The notes under the pieces are model-generated. The model had not been told where the DNA came from, made no database searches, and saw only the letters and a list, made by a program, of their open reading frames with translations. 37,589 nt of DNA from Prolixibacteraceae bacterium (lineage in GTDB: Bacteria; Bacteroidota; Bacteroidia; Bacteroidales; Prolixibacteraceae): NCBI GenBank assembly GCA_030602265.1, contig JAUWAB010000039.1, forward strand, positions 1 through 37,589, in the 5' to 3' direction. The translations under genes were made by a program, and so were the position numbers. Positions 24,329 through 33,936 of the stretch are shown one piece after another (the stretch's first letter is position 1; each line of letters opens with the position of its first letter).

Positions 24329-25543
24329 TCAGGGCTTAATTTTATAAGCAATCAGGGTATTGCCGTGCCTGACAAAAAGCCGTCCGTTGTCGATCACCGG
24401 GTGCGCCCAGTGTTGAGCAGTGCCCAGTTCCACCTTGGCCTGTGATACCAGTTTCCATTCGCGGGGATTGGCTTCGGCCAGGAAAAGTTCGCCGCGGTCG
24501 GTATAACCGTAAAGCATGCCGTCTGCATAGATGACCGCTCCGTTGGCCAATCCTTTGGCCTCATATTTGACCTCCCCGGTGTTCCAATCAAGGCACATCC
24601 AGAAGCGGTTATTATCGCCCGATCCGTAGATATGGCCATCGACCAGCACGGCCCCGCCGATGCGGTTATCCATTTTCTTGCTGAACCACTGCTGGTTAAC
24701 AGAGCTTCCGTCGGCCGACAGTTTGAGCAATCCGCCGCCCTGGCCATAACCGCTGAAGTAAAAAATGGCGCCATCGTGATAGATGGGCGTGTTGGAGTGG
24801 ACGCTCCAGCGGTTGGGCTGATTATGTGACCAGAGCAGTTTACCGTCGGCAGCATCCAGACCGATAACATGCGATTCGGTATGGGTGACCAGCAGGGTAC
24901 GAGAAGGAAGTTTTACCACCAATGGAGTACAGTAGGCCGATTTCTCCCCTAATCCTTTGGATGACCAGATCAGGTTACCGTTCATGCGGTTGAGGGCAAC
25001 AACATTATGCTGTTTTCCGCCCGGGGTGATATAGATCCTGTCGCCATCAATAACAGGCGATTCAGTTACCCCCCACTGGATCTGCTCACCGCCAAACTCC
25101 TTGAATGTATCTTTAGTCCATTTGATATCCCCGCTGTTGGCACTCATGCAGGTAAGTACGCCAAAGGCAGAGTAGATATACAGCAGATCCCCGGCAATCA
25201 TCGGAGTGCTGCGGGATCCGGGGTAACTTTCAGTGAACTCAGGGCCATATGCCTTCTTCCAGATCAGTTTTCCTTCCTGTGTCAAGGCATAAACATAGCC
25301 TGTACTACCTTCCATACCTGAGATATAAATCATCTGGTTGGCAAAGGATGGTGAAGAAAATCCTTCCCCTAACTTGTCATAACTCCAGAGAATCTGCGGC
25401 CCTGAGGCAGGCCAGCTTTTCATAAGTCCGGTTTCGGCATAATTACCGTTACCTGCCGGTCCGCGCCACCGTGTGGGAACCTGAGCGAATGCTGAAAAAA
25501 TCAGTGCTGAAAAAATCAGTGTCAAGGCAAACTTTGTCTTCAT
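24329..25543 (-). CDS. Secreted PQQ-like beta-propeller, tandem paralog 3
   Basis: A 404-residue exported propeller: signal peptide 1-20, then RWRGPAGNGNYAETGLM, WPASGPQILW, and blades such as GKLIWKKAYG, GDIKWTKDT and GKLLWSHNQ. It is the most divergent of the three tandem paralogs but keeps SYPGSRSTPMIAGDLLYI, WGVTESPVIDGD and AQHWAHPVIDNGRLFVRHG. It is the first gene of the minus-strand run, with a 354-bp AT-rich gap upstream. On the minus strand a TATATTTG box (TAnnTTTG-like) lies at 25673-25680, but no correctly spaced TTTG -33 was seen. Confidence 0.9.
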   Translation of the reverse strand: MKTKFALTLIFSALIFSAFAQVPTRWRGPAGNGNYAETGLMKSWPASGPQILWSYDKLGEGFSSPSFANQMIYISGMEGSTGYVYALTQEGKLIWKKAYGPEFTESYPGSRSTPMIAGDLLYIYSAFGVLTCMSANSGDIKWTKDTFKEFGGEQIQWGVTESPVIDGDRIYITPGGKQHNVVALNRMNGNLIWSSKGLGEKSAYCTPLVVKLPSRTLLVTHTESHVIGLDAADGKLLWSHNQPNRWSVHSNTPIYHDGAIFYFSGYGQGGGLLKLSADGSSVNQQWFSKKMDNRIGGAVLVDGHIYGSGDNNRFWMCLDWNTGEVKYEAKGLANGAVIYADGMLYGYTDRGELFLAEANPREWKLVSQAKVELGTAQHWAHPVIDNGRLFVRHGNTLIAYKIKP

Positions 25544-25897
25544 ACATTGTTTATTACATGTTCATTGGCGATAAAAATACTTACGGGACAACGATTTACC
25601 AATATTGCAGAATAATTTAGGATAGTTCTAAATTAGAAAAATCCGGTTAACAGACTATTAGGAAGTCATTAACAAATATATCACACTGAATATCTAAGCA
25701 TTACCACATACTAAACATATTATTTCCATCATTCTGAGCATAATAACCTATTTATATCTTTTGGTATTATTATGTTACGGAAGAAATGTCCATAATTTAC
25801 ATCATGGGAAGTGCCGGTCCTGACCTGCCGGTAAACCATCAATAATAAATAAAAAAAAGGCGCAAATAATTAGATTATAATTACTTACGCCTCAATA
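25544..25897. other. AT-rich gap upstream of the propeller run
   Basis: This 354-bp non-coding gap lies between the tRNA and the first propeller gene and has none of the phrase repeats seen elsewhere. It probably holds the promoter for the minus-strand run. The only hint is a TATATTTG box on the minus strand at 25673-25680. No riboswitch or clear terminator was recognised. Confidence 0.4.
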
Positions 25898-25974
25898 TGG
25901 TACCCTGAACGGGACTCGAACCCATAACCTACGGCTTAGAAGGCCGTTGCTCTATCCAATTGAGCTATCAGGGC
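25898..25974 (-). tRNA. tRNA-Arg (anticodon UCU)
   Basis: On the minus strand, 25974 to 25898 folds as a full cloverleaf. The acceptor is GCCCTGA / TCAGGGT, with discriminator A and encoded CCA (25900-25898). The D-arm is GCTC...GAGC, and the anticodon stem ACGGC / GCCGT closes loop CTTCTAA with anticodon TCT. The T-loop is GGTTCGAGTCC-like. It reads AGA (and AGG by wobble). No integrase or duplicated tRNA 3' end was found nearby. Confidence 0.97.
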
Positions 25975-26013
25975 ATCCTTTTTTAGAGCGGTGCAAATAT
26001 AGCAAATTTTTAT

Positions 26014-27048
26014 TTACAGCAAATGGATTCCGTTGGAATGACACTGTTCCATCATTTCGTCGGGCCATATGCTCGACTGGATTTCACCGATATGGGCCTT
26101 CCGAAGGAAATACATGCAGAGCCTTGACTGTCCGATACCACCGCCAATCGTTTGGGGAAGCTTGTCACCCAGCAGCATCTGGTGCCACAACAGCCGGCTG
26201 CGTTCTTCCTGATTCCTGATCCTGAGCTGTTCCATCAACGAAGATTTATCCACACGGATGCCCATGGAGGAGATTTCGAAAGATCGCTCGAGAACAGGAT
26301 TCCAGATGACAATGTCGCCATTCAGTCCTTTGTATCCTGGCCGGGAGGGGGTGATCCAGTCGTCATAATCGGGTGCACGGCCGTCGTGAATCTCGCCGTT
26401 AGGCATTTCTGCCCCGATTCCGATGATAAACACGGCGCCATACTCCTTAGCGACCTTGTTCTCACGCTCCCGGGATGTCAACTTCGGAAATTCTGCAGCC
26501 AGGTCTTCTGCATGCAGAAAGGTAATCTCGTCGGGCAGCTGTGGTTCTATTTCCGGGTAATAGTCATGGACCAGATTCTCTGTACGCACAACCGCAGAAT
26601 AAATCTGTCTCACCATTTTTTTCAGAAATGCAACATTCCGGTCTTCAGGCCTGATTACCCGCTCCCAGTCCCACTGGTCGACATACAGGGAGTGAATATT
26701 CGAGAGTTCCTCATCGGGCCTGATGGCGTTCATATCGGTATAAATTCCGTACCCGACCGGCATCTTCAGTTCGGCAAGCGCCATCCGTTTCCATTTGGCC
26801 AGCGATTGCACGATCTCCGCCTGCTGGTCGTTCATCTCCTTCATCGGAAAAGAAACCGGGCGTTCCACCCCGTTGAGGTCGTCGTTAATGCCGGTCCCCT
26901 TCTTTACAAACAAGGGAGCCGTTACCCGCCTGAGCCTCAGCTCCGACGCCAGGTTGATCTGAAAAAAATCCTTTACCAGTTTGATCGCCTGTTCAGTCTG
27001 GTTCACATCCAGAATGGACTGGTAATCCTTCGGAAAATACAACTGCAT
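26014..27048 (-). CDS. asnA: Aspartate-ammonia ligase (AsnA)
   Basis: An ammonia-dependent asparagine synthetase: L-aspartate + NH3 + ATP gives L-asparagine + AMP + PPi. The 344 residues match the family length and it has the class II aminoacyl-tRNA-synthetase-like fold. Recognisable blocks include RVTAPLFVKKGTGINDDLNG, HSLYVDQWDWE, and the C-terminal GGGIGQSRLCMYFLRKAHIGEIQSS containing the motif 3 arginine. The ATG at 27048 is standard. A TATTTTTG box (-7-like on the minus strand) lies at 27073-27080, without a well-spaced -33 element. It is a single-gene unit, diverging from dps. Confidence 0.96.
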   Translation of the reverse strand: MQLYFPKDYQSILDVNQTEQAIKLVKDFFQINLASELRLRRVTAPLFVKKGTGINDDLNGVERPVSFPMKEMNDQQAEIVQSLAKWKRMALAELKMPVGYGIYTDMNAIRPDEELSNIHSLYVDQWDWERVIRPEDRNVAFLKKMVRQIYSAVVRTENLVHDYYPEIEPQLPDEITFLHAEDLAAEFPKLTSRERENKVAKEYGAVFIIGIGAEMPNGEIHDGRAPDYDDWITPSRPGYKGLNGDIVIWNPVLERSFEISSMGIRVDKSSLMEQLRIRNQEERSRLLWHQMLLGDKLPQTIGGGIGQSRLCMYFLRKAHIGEIQSSIWPDEMMEQCHSNGIHLL

Positions 27049-27452
27049 AATTAATTAATTTACGATTGTCGGCAAAAATAAGTTTAATTAATCAAAATGA
27101 TTGTTTTTTATTGCAAATTTTTACGTCAATTCAGTTTAATGCTAAGAATAAAGCAATTTGAAATCCAACATTAACAGATACAAGGGTATGAGCTACTATA
27201 AATGATCAGTTGTTCAACTTTTCTGAAGCTTCTGAATACCCGGACAGTGTAATTTGCCAGTGGCCGTATACAGTTGCCCAGGATCCGCTTCAGAAGCATT
27301 TTGTATGAAAGAACAACGGTGTCGTGAAGAATTCCAGACTACAAGGCACCTGTAGTTTTTATCTTTTTGTTGAGATATTTTACTTCAATACCTGAACAAA
27401 ACACCCCTATTTGTTGTTTTATAGATAATATTAATCAAAAAATCAAAAAATT
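27049..27452. other. Divergent promoter region, asnA / dps
   Basis: A 404-bp non-coding, AT-rich region between two divergent genes, which must hold both promoters. A 9-bp inverted pair (GCTTCTGAA at 27228-27236 and TTCAGAAGC at 27289-27297) could be a hairpin or an operator, but nothing ties it to a known regulator. No ORF was credited. Confidence 0.4.
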
Positions 27453-27926
27453 ATGGATATTACCAATTCAATTGGCTTAGACCTTAACAAGTCTGAAAAA
27501 TTAGCTGAAAAGCTCAATACGCTTTTGGCCAATTACTCCATTTTCTATCAGAATTCCAGGGGATACCACTGGAACATCAAGGGGGAGAAGTTTTTTGAAC
27601 TTCACCTGAAATTTGAAGAGTTGTACAACGATCTTTTCACGAAAATCGATGAGGTTGCAGAAAGGATCCTGACGCTGGGACACACACCTGCCCACAGTTT
27701 TACGGAATACAAAGCCATCTCGACTATTAAGGAAAGCGGAAAGGTAACCGATGGCCGCAAGGCAGTGGCAGAAATCTTAGAGGCGTTCCGTACACTCCTG
27801 GTGATGCAGCGCGAACTGCTTGAGCTGTCGGCCGATGCCAGCGATGAAGGTACGAATGCCCTGATGAGCGACTACATCCGCGAGCAGGAGAAACTGGTCT
27901 GGATGTACTCCGCATACCTTAAATAA
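27453..27926 (+). CDS. dps: Dps-like ferritin (DNA protection/iron storage)
   Basis: A 157-residue Dps-family four-helix-bundle protein expected to form a 12-subunit shell that oxidises Fe(II) with H2O2 and stores iron. The inter-subunit ferroxidase residues are present with exact family spacing: His39 (in YHWNIKG), His51 (in ELHLKFEELY), Asp66 and Glu70 (in DEVAERI). The N-terminus is short and not strongly basic, so DNA binding is uncertain. It is 7 bp upstream of the SRPBCC gene on the same strand, so they are likely co-transcribed under stress control. Confidence 0.95.
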   Translation: MDITNSIGLDLNKSEKLAEKLNTLLANYSIFYQNSRGYHWNIKGEKFFELHLKFEELYNDLFTKIDEVAERILTLGHTPAHSFTEYKAISTIKESGKVTDGRKAVAEILEAFRTLLVMQRELLELSADASDEGTNALMSDYIREQEKLVWMYSAYLK

Positions 27927-27933
27927 TCTGCAC

Positions 27934-28398
27934 ATGGCGGTAAAGACACTGAAATCCACGCAATTTCTGCCCATTTCCATGGAAGTTGCGTGGAATTTTT
28001 TTTCCTCCCCGCGGAATCTGAATGAGATTACCCCGGAGGACATGACCTTCAACATCACTTCAGAAATTCCGGAGAAGATGTACGAAGGACTGATCATTAT
28101 TTATAAAGTTGCGCCCATGTTCAATATTCCCCTGACGTGGGTAACTGAAATCACCCACATCAGCGAAAACCACTATTTTATTGATGAGCAGAGGAAAGGG
28201 CCTTACCGGCTCTGGCACCATGAACACCATTTTGAGACGGTTGAAGGTGGTGTGCTGATGACCGACATTCTGCATTACGACGTAGGGAAAGGGCCATTCG
28301 GCCGGATAGCCTCGTGGTTATTGGTGGACAAGCGGGTGAAGGACATTTTTGAATTCCGGGAGCAGAAGCTGAGGGAGCTGTTTGGTGATTCAGTGTGA
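27934..28398 (+). CDS. SRPBCC (START-like) family protein
   Basis: A 154-residue START/Bet v1-like protein with a hydrophobic ligand pocket. Seen: the TQFLPISMEVAWNFFSSPRNLNEITPEDM opening typical of the coenzyme Q-binding/SRPBCC group, central beta-strands, and the long C-terminal helix (DIFEFREQKLRELF). The ligand is unknown. It follows dps by 7 bp. Similar small SRPBCC proteins are often labelled cell-division inhibitor-like, but nothing here supports that role. Confidence 0.85.
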   Translation: MAVKTLKSTQFLPISMEVAWNFFSSPRNLNEITPEDMTFNITSEIPEKMYEGLIIIYKVAPMFNIPLTWVTEITHISENHYFIDEQRKGPYRLWHHEHHFETVEGGVLMTDILHYDVGKGPFGRIASWLLVDKRVKDIFEFREQKLRELFGDSV

Positions 28399-28404
28399 TA
28401 TTTT

Positions 28405-28640
28405 TTTTGCCACGAAGACCCAAGGACACAAAGAATTATTCACCGCAAAGAAACGAAGGCGAAAAGTTATTTTTAAACACACTAAGACACAAAGAATTAT
28501 TCACCACGGAGGACACGAAGAAGACACGGAGTTCACAGAGAAATCTTCCTTTTCTCTTTATAAATTCTTTGAGCCCTTTGTGAATCCCTGGTGTCCTTCG
28601 TGGTAAAAAAAAGTCTCTGTGCCCTGGCGCTTTGCGGTGA
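28405..28640. repeat. CACGAAG / ACACAAAG phrase repeats, inverted pair
   Basis: The gap before the GH130 gene holds several GCCACGAAG..., ACACAAAGAATTATTCACC and CACCACGGAGGACACGAAG phrases. They are followed by the opposite-strand version (GTGTCCTTCGTGGTAAAA and CGCTTTGCGGTGAA), so the whole block is a loose inverted repeat. Short frames here (28382-28606) are repeat translations. The true GH130 start is downstream of it. Confidence 0.8.
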
Positions 28641-28708
28641 AAATAAAATCTCCCTGGAGAACTTCCCCTCTAATTATTATCTTTGGCTTTTCACAGAAAA
28701 GTACGACC

Positions 28709-29884
28709 ATGTTGACAAAAAAAGCTTTCAAGAAACGGTGGAAGAACCTGGTGAAGGAGCATGAAGCTTTGCTCACAAAACCCAACAAAAGGGTTAAAAA
28801 AGGATTCAATGGCCTGTATTACCGTTACAAGAGGCCGGTGCTGACGGCAGCCCACACGCCCCTTCACTGGCGTTATGACCTGAATTACGAAACCAATCCC
28901 TACCTGATGCAGCGCATCGGGATCAATGCCACCTTCAACAGCGGCGCCCTATATGTTGACGGCCGTTACCTGCTGATGGTAAGGGTTGAAGGCTGGGACA
29001 GAAAATCTTTCTTTGCGGTAGCCGAGAGCCCCAACGGAACCGACCATTTCCGTTTCTGGGACAGGCCTGTAACGCTTCCTGAGACGGAAGATCCCGACAC
29101 CAACGTTTATGACATGCGCCTGGTGACCCACGAAGACGGCTGGATCTACGGCATTTTCTGTGCCGAACGCAAGGACCCGTCGGCCCCTGCCGGCGACACC
29201 TCGATGGCCACGGCCAGCGGCGGGATTGTCCGTACCCGAAACCTCATTGACTGGGAACGGCTTCCCGATTTTATTTCACACCACGGCCAGCAGCGCAACC
29301 TGGTCCTCCATCCTGAATTTGTCGACGGCAAATATGCTTTCTATACCCGGCCACAGGACGGCTTCATTGAAGTTGGCGGCGGAGGGGGCATCGGCTGGGC
29401 ACTGGTCGACGACATCACCCGAGCCGAAGCATTCGAAGAAAAGATCATCGAAGAAAAGGTATATCACACTATTAAAGAACTGAAAAACGGGCAGGGACCC
29501 GCACCCATAAAAACCACCATGGGATGGCTCCATCTGGCACACGGTGTCAGAAACTGCGCTGCCGGACTCCGTTATGTCCTCTACCTGTTCATGACCAGTC
29601 TAGACGACCCGTCGGAGGTAATTGCCAGTCCGGGAGGCTATTTTATGGCCCCCGAAGGTGACGAGCGTGTGGGCGATGTATCCAACGTGCTGTTCTCCAA
29701 TGGATGGATATGCGATGATAAAGACAATGTCTACATCTATTACGGTTCCTCGGATACCCGGATGCATGTGGCATCAACCACCATATCGAGGCTGGTTGAT
29801 TACTGCCTGAACACCCCGGAAGACGGATTGCGTTCCGCAGCCAGTGTTCAGGCTATCAACAACCTGATCGACAAAAATTTATAA
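28709..29884 (+). CDS. GH130 4-O-beta-mannosyl-glucose phosphorylase
   Basis: A 391-residue cytoplasmic glycoside phosphorylase of family GH130, most like mannosylglucose phosphorylase (EC 2.4.1.281): beta-mannosyl-1,4-glucose + phosphate gives mannose-1-phosphate + glucose. Seen: the five-bladed propeller family blocks, the catalytic-acid segment NVYDMRL (Asp135), [16 protein letters not shown], and the phosphate-binding Arg/His-rich C-terminal blocks. The ATG at 28709 gives the family length. An in-frame GTG at 28619 would add 30 residues read from repeat DNA and was rejected. Its partner enzyme, cellobiose/mannobiose 2-epimerase, is encoded at 33937-35127; together they form the known mannan disaccharide pathway of Bacteroidota. 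Confidence 0.93.
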   Translation: MLTKKAFKKRWKNLVKEHEALLTKPNKRVKKGFNGLYYRYKRPVLTAAHTPLHWRYDLNYETNPYLMQRIGINATFNSGALYVDGRYLLMVRVEGWDRKSFFAVAESPNGTDHFRFWDRPVTLPETEDPDTNVYDMRLVTHEDGWIYGIFCAERKDPSAPAGDTSMATASGGIVRTRNLIDWERLPDFISHHGQQRNLVLHPEFVDGKYAFYTRPQDGFIEVGGGGGIGWALVDDITRAEAFEEKIIEEKVYHTIKELKNGQGPAPIKTTMGWLHLAHGVRNCAAGLRYVLYLFMTSLDDPSEVIASPGGYFMAPEGDERVGDVSNVLFSNGWICDDKDNVYIYYGSSDTRMHVASTTISRLVDYCLNTPEDGLRSAASVQAINNLIDKNL

Positions 29885-29932
29885 TAACAACATCCTGATT
29901 TTCAGGGATATCAAACAAGACAGGACGAAGGC

Positions 29933-29951
29933 TCCTGCGAATCACGCAGGA
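29933..29951. terminator. Hairpin after GH130 gene
   Basis: TCCTGCG / CGCAGGA forms a perfect 7-bp stem with a 5-base loop, 49 bp after the GH130 stop. A weaker CCTGA/TCAGG hairpin lies just before it. No U-run follows, so termination is only possible, not shown. Confidence 0.35.
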
Positions 29952-30037
29952 CGGATAATAAAACCGAAATTCAACATTAAGCAGATTGTTACTCAACTCT
30001 GTTCCTGGCCAGTGGCTTGGACAGAGACAATAACGTC

Positions 30038-30928
30038 ATGACAAAAAACAAAAATCATCTAACCTTTGACCAAAAGAAACAGGCGACCTCGTGCAGGGGC
30101 GTCAGGTTTCATTACTATACAGTATTTACCACTCTCCTGTTATGCCTGACAGGAATGGCATCCATGGTCGGTGCACAAAATTTTGCCACCCGGACACCCT
30201 TGTCCGACAGCTGGAAAATTGAAGTAAAAGGCGGGACAGGATTCCTGTTGTCGTCTATTCCGGAAAAATACCTTGAAAGGATAAACAATGTCAGCATGCC
30301 TGTATTCACTCCTGGAGTCAGCGGCGTATTTGCGGTAAAAAAAGGCCTGTTTGGCCACCTGGAAATGGGATACCAGATGGATCTCATTTATGTGCAGGGG
30401 AATGTCGGCAGCCAACCTGCCATGTATAATGTGCAAACGAGTGCCCTTGCCAACAATTTCATGATTTTAGCCAACCTGAAATCAACCCGGTACTACAGGC
30501 CCAGGACCAATTTCTCCCTGTTTTATAAATTAGGGGCCATAAACCTGAAAAATATACCCAGGTATGTCCTCCCTGACGGGACCCTGCAGGAAATCCCCGA
30601 TTTGACATACACCAGTTTTATCAGTAATGTTGCTGTTGGGACAGGAATCGGACTCAGTATAAACCGTCAATTTACAGAGCACTTCAGTTTCACCGGAGCC
30701 ATTGAGTTGAACCGCACTTCAGATAATACGGACGATCTGTACAGACCCAGCAGGTTATTTTACCAGTCAGAAAGTACGGTGAATAATTACATGATGATCA
30801 ATGCCGGAATTTGCTACACCTTTAACTTTACGCGAAAGACTTCTCCAGTATTTCACCGGCGCATTACGGAAACCGAAAAAAGGTTGATACAACACCGGAA
30901 AATCAAGCGGAGCAGAAAATATCCCTGA
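30038..30928 (+). CDS. Outer-membrane beta-barrel protein
   Basis: A protein of about 296 residues with an extended N-terminus, then a hydrophobic signal segment (YTVFTTLLLCLTGMASMVGAQ, roughly 29-49) and alternating amphipathic strands typical of OmpW/OmpA-like barrels. Examples are FLLSS, GHLEMGYQMDLIYV, FSLFYKLGAI and MMINAGICYTFNF. The ATG at 30038 was chosen over an upstream in-frame TTG at 30017. The tail after the last strand is very basic (TETEKRLIQHRKIKRSRKYP). Function unknown; it lies between mannan enzymes and a Wzi-like barrel. Confidence 0.8.
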   Translation: MTKNKNHLTFDQKKQATSCRGVRFHYYTVFTTLLLCLTGMASMVGAQNFATRTPLSDSWKIEVKGGTGFLLSSIPEKYLERINNVSMPVFTPGVSGVFAVKKGLFGHLEMGYQMDLIYVQGNVGSQPAMYNVQTSALANNFMILANLKSTRYYRPRTNFSLFYKLGAINLKNIPRYVLPDGTLQEIPDLTYTSFISNVAVGTGIGLSINRQFTEHFSFTGAIELNRTSDNTDDLYRPSRLFYQSESTVNNYMMINAGICYTFNFTRKTSPVFHRRITETEKRLIQHRKIKRSRKYP

Positions 30929-31034
30929 TCGGATTCAAACGGAATTAAGCTGATAAAACCAGGTTTTTACGATAAAAACCCATTACGAGTTACAGGTGAT
31001 CGATTTATTTCCCTTATTTTTACCTTCAAAAAGG

Positions 31035-32858
31035 ATGCTTAAAAACCTCACGTTAACTACCATCCTCATTCTGCTGATCAGTATGAATCTGTTTGCAGGA
31101 ATACCGGACGGCCAACCCCGCCTTCCGAATAAAATGGTACCCATCGACAATCCCGTTTACCGGATACTCCTGCATTATGAAACCAACGGCAAACTGCCCA
31201 TACTTCCGCAGGCTAAACCTTATACCAGACAAAAAGTCAACGACCTGCTGCTGCATTTGGTCAATGATCCGACCATAGCCGGAAGGGAGAAGAAGTTATT
31301 GGAAGAGTTGCTTGCGGATATGGAGAGGGACACCAACGGGGTGCCCGTGTACCGGCAGGAGGGTGAGAACAGTTATGCCCTTATCGGTTTCGGTGCGGAA
31401 ACTACCTACCGGCAGGGCGGTGGCGACCATGGTACCTGGTCGGTCAACCTGACGGCCTTACCCTTTATTTCGGGTGACCTGGGCAAGAACATAAGCTTCA
31501 GCGCCGGTGTCGGGCCATCCATCGAAAAGCTGGCACCCGACCTTTTTTATAAGTCGTATACCTACGATGGCAAGGTACACCTGCCTGCCACCGAAACGGG
31601 CACCGCCTGGCTGCCTTATCAGTTTGGCTTTGAATCGTTATACTCCCATACCCTGATTTCAGGAAAAAAATCAGGACAGCCGGAAATTACCCGGAAACTG
31701 GCGGTTGGATGGGTCTATTTTTCGGAACTGACCGGCAGCTGGTGGAACGGAATTTTTCAGCTCAGTATCCATAACCAGCGCCGCGCCTGGGGCCCCGACA
31801 ACCACAACCTCCTGCTCTCCTCAACAGCCCGCCGTATTCCAGCGGTGGAGATGAAACTTGAGCCTGCCAGCTGGCTGCGATACAGTTACCTTACCGGATC
31901 TCTTTTCAGTCCCACCTCCCAGAACGCAGGTTACCGCACAAATATTTACGGCTACGACACCGGAGAACTTCAGAACCTGCTGACCATTCACCTCCTGGAA
32001 TTCACCCCGTCGAAATGGCTGCAGATATCGGCCCACGCCGGCAACGTCTGGGCCAAGCGACTGGAGCTCAACTACCTGATGCCCTTTGTTTTTTCACATT
32101 TCTCAGAACTGGAGGTGGGCGATTACGACAATCTGGCCATGGGCGTCGATGTGGCTATCAGGCTCCCGCACTGGGGTAAAAGCTGGATCAGCTTTTACAA
32201 CGATGAATTCAGTTTCACCGAATCAGGCCCCCTGTTGCGGATGCCCCGCAACCGCTATGCATTTCAGGCTGGCTGGAATACCACCTTACTTTCCGGTTTA
32301 TTGCCAGGGACCAGTTCTACGCTTAAATTTACACGGCTGACTCCCTTTGTATATACCCATTATCCCGAAACCAGGCTGAAAACCATGACCGGCCGTCCGC
32401 ACGACATGACCTACCGGCACGACGGCTTCAACATCGGGTTCTATCTGCCTCCCAACTCGGGGGAACTCCACTGGAACCTGACCAACATTGCGGTACCGGG
32501 GCTCCTGGTCACGCTGGATAACCGGCTGATCATGCACGGGACCAATGATCTGAAAAGCAGCAATGTGTACCAGATTTACGGGGATATCTACCGTCATCAG
32601 CTTACAGATCAGTCAGGTACCATTTATGACTATCCGCTGACCCGATTCACCAGAGATGGCATATACGACTATACCATCCTTTCAGAAATTGGAATCGACC
32701 GGAAAATCAGGTACCGCAAAAAACCTGGCTACTTCAGGGTAAAGGGAAATCTGGGGGTATCGCATACCTGGTGGGAAAGCAACCAGAGCAACGTGGTTGC
32801 CCCCGGGAAAATCACCCAGTCGTCGGGCAGCCTTGGAGTTATCGTAGATATCCTTTAA
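31035..32858 (+). CDS. Wzi-like capsule-assembly family outer-membrane protein
   Basis: A 607-residue outer-membrane protein with a Sec signal (MLKNLTLTTILILLISMNLFAG). A periplasmic region covers the first 120 residues, then a long series of beta-strands. Blocks such as NQRRAWGPDNHNLLLS and the RLELNYLMPFVFSHFSE region match the Wzi-like capsule assembly family common in Bacteroidota. In E. coli, Wzi anchors capsule; the Bacteroidota members are less well defined. The ATG at 31035 starts the signal peptide; the GTG at 30996 was rejected. It starts 106 bp after the barrel gene above it. Confidence 0.85.
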   Translation: MLKNLTLTTILILLISMNLFAGIPDGQPRLPNKMVPIDNPVYRILLHYETNGKLPILPQAKPYTRQKVNDLLLHLVNDPTIAGREKKLLEELLADMERDTNGVPVYRQEGENSYALIGFGAETTYRQGGGDHGTWSVNLTALPFISGDLGKNISFSAGVGPSIEKLAPDLFYKSYTYDGKVHLPATETGTAWLPYQFGFESLYSHTLISGKKSGQPEITRKLAVGWVYFSELTGSWWNGIFQLSIHNQRRAWGPDNHNLLLSSTARRIPAVEMKLEPASWLRYSYLTGSLFSPTSQNAGYRTNIYGYDTGELQNLLTIHLLEFTPSKWLQISAHAGNVWAKRLELNYLMPFVFSHFSELEVGDYDNLAMGVDVAIRLPHWGKSWISFYNDEFSFTESGPLLRMPRNRYAFQAGWNTTLLSGLLPGTSSTLKFTRLTPFVYTHYPETRLKTMTGRPHDMTYRHDGFNIGFYLPPNSGELHWNLTNIAVPGLLVTLDNRLIMHGTNDLKSSNVYQIYGDIYRHQLTDQSGTIYDYPLTRFTRDGIYDYTILSEIGIDRKIRYRKKPGYFRVKGNLGVSHTWWESNQSNVVAPGKITQSSGSLGVIVDIL

Positions 32859-32911
32859 CCAGATAAAAGTAGCTATATTTATATCCTGAAATCATTGACA
32901 AAAACGTTAAG

Positions 32912-33907
32912 ATGAACAAAACCTATAACTGGGCCATTTTAGGCTGCGGAAGGATTGCCCGGAAATTCAGCAGTGACCTGAAACTCCTTCCCAATGCCAG
33001 GCTGTATGCCGCGGCCGCCAGAGATATCACCAGGGCGGAAGAATTTGCAGGAGAACTGGGATTTAGCAGGGCATACGGAAGTTACGAAGAGATGCTTTCC
33101 GATCCGGCCGTGGATGTGGTTTATATAGCCACGCCCCACTCCCACCATTATGAGCATGTATTGATGTGCCTGAATGCCGGCAAGGCAGTCCTGAACGAAA
33201 AAGCCTTTACCCTGAACCTCAGGGAGGCAGAGGAGATGGTCCGCACCGCCCGGGAGAAAGGGCTGTTCCTGATGGAAGCCTTCTGGACGCGGTTTCAGCC
33301 CTCCTTCAGGAAGGCGCTCGATATCCTGCAGTCGGAGGAACTGGGACAACTGAAGATCGTGCGTTCCGACTTTGCCTTCAACGCCCCGAAAGACCCGCAA
33401 AAGCGGCTATACAACCTGGCGCTGGGCGGCGGTTCGTTACTGGACATCGGCATTTACCCCGTATTCGCGGCCCTTTCGGCTTTAGGCGCCCCTGACAAGA
33501 TCAGGGCATTAGCCACCTTCGCCGACACCGGCGCAGAGGAGAGCATTGCCATGGTCTTCAAGTACAAAGGGGGTGAGCTGGCCTCGCTCTATTCCAGTCT
33601 GGCCACCTATTCGTTCGTTACTACGGAATACAACTGCGAAAGAGGCTCCATCCTGTTAGCCCGCCGGTGGATGGCCCCGACCACCGTGACCGTCTGGAGG
33701 GAGGGAGGACATGAGGAAACCCTCACCTTCCCCACCGAAGGGTTCGGCTACCAGTACGAGGCAGCCCACGTGATGGAGTGCCTCGATGCCGGAAAAACCG
33801 AGAGCGATCTGATGCCGCTCAGTTTTTCCCTCCAACTGATGGAAACTTTGGACCGGATCAGAAAAGAAACCGGAATTTTCTTTCCGGGGAGAGATAAAGG
33901 GATTTAA
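32912..33907 (+). CDS. Gfo/Idh/MocA family sugar oxidoreductase
   Basis: A 331-residue NAD(P)-dependent oxidoreductase. An N-terminal Rossmann fold has AILGCGRIARKF (about 8-19), TPHSHHYEHV follows the fourth strand, and the conserved lysine motif appears as NEKAFT rather than the usual EKP. The C-terminal domain has GGGSLLDIGIYP with the family Asp/Tyr site. It acts on a sugar or sugar-like polyol (trans-dihydrodiol dehydrogenase-like subgroup); the substrate is unknown. It is encoded 29 bp before the 2-epimerase, so a role in hexose or mannose metabolism is plausible. Confidence 0.9.
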   Translation: MNKTYNWAILGCGRIARKFSSDLKLLPNARLYAAAARDITRAEEFAGELGFSRAYGSYEEMLSDPAVDVVYIATPHSHHYEHVLMCLNAGKAVLNEKAFTLNLREAEEMVRTAREKGLFLMEAFWTRFQPSFRKALDILQSEELGQLKIVRSDFAFNAPKDPQKRLYNLALGGGSLLDIGIYPVFAALSALGAPDKIRALATFADTGAEESIAMVFKYKGGELASLYSSLATYSFVTTEYNCERGSILLARRWMAPTTVTVWREGGHEETLTFPTEGFGYQYEAAHVMECLDAGKTESDLMPLSFSLQLMETLDRIRKETGIFFPGRDKGI

Positions 33908-33936
33908 AATCTAGCGCCAATAAAAACCAACCCTGT

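Noticed and set aside
8705-25543. Propellers as PQQ-dependent alcohol or glucose dehydrogenases
   Set aside because: They are too short or differently built. The vicinal disulfide, heme c domain and catalytic calcium/Asp context were not seen, so only the fold is claimed.
25898-25974. tRNA-Arg as an attachment site for an integrated island
   Set aside because: No integrase gene and no second copy of the tRNA 3' end were found in the window.
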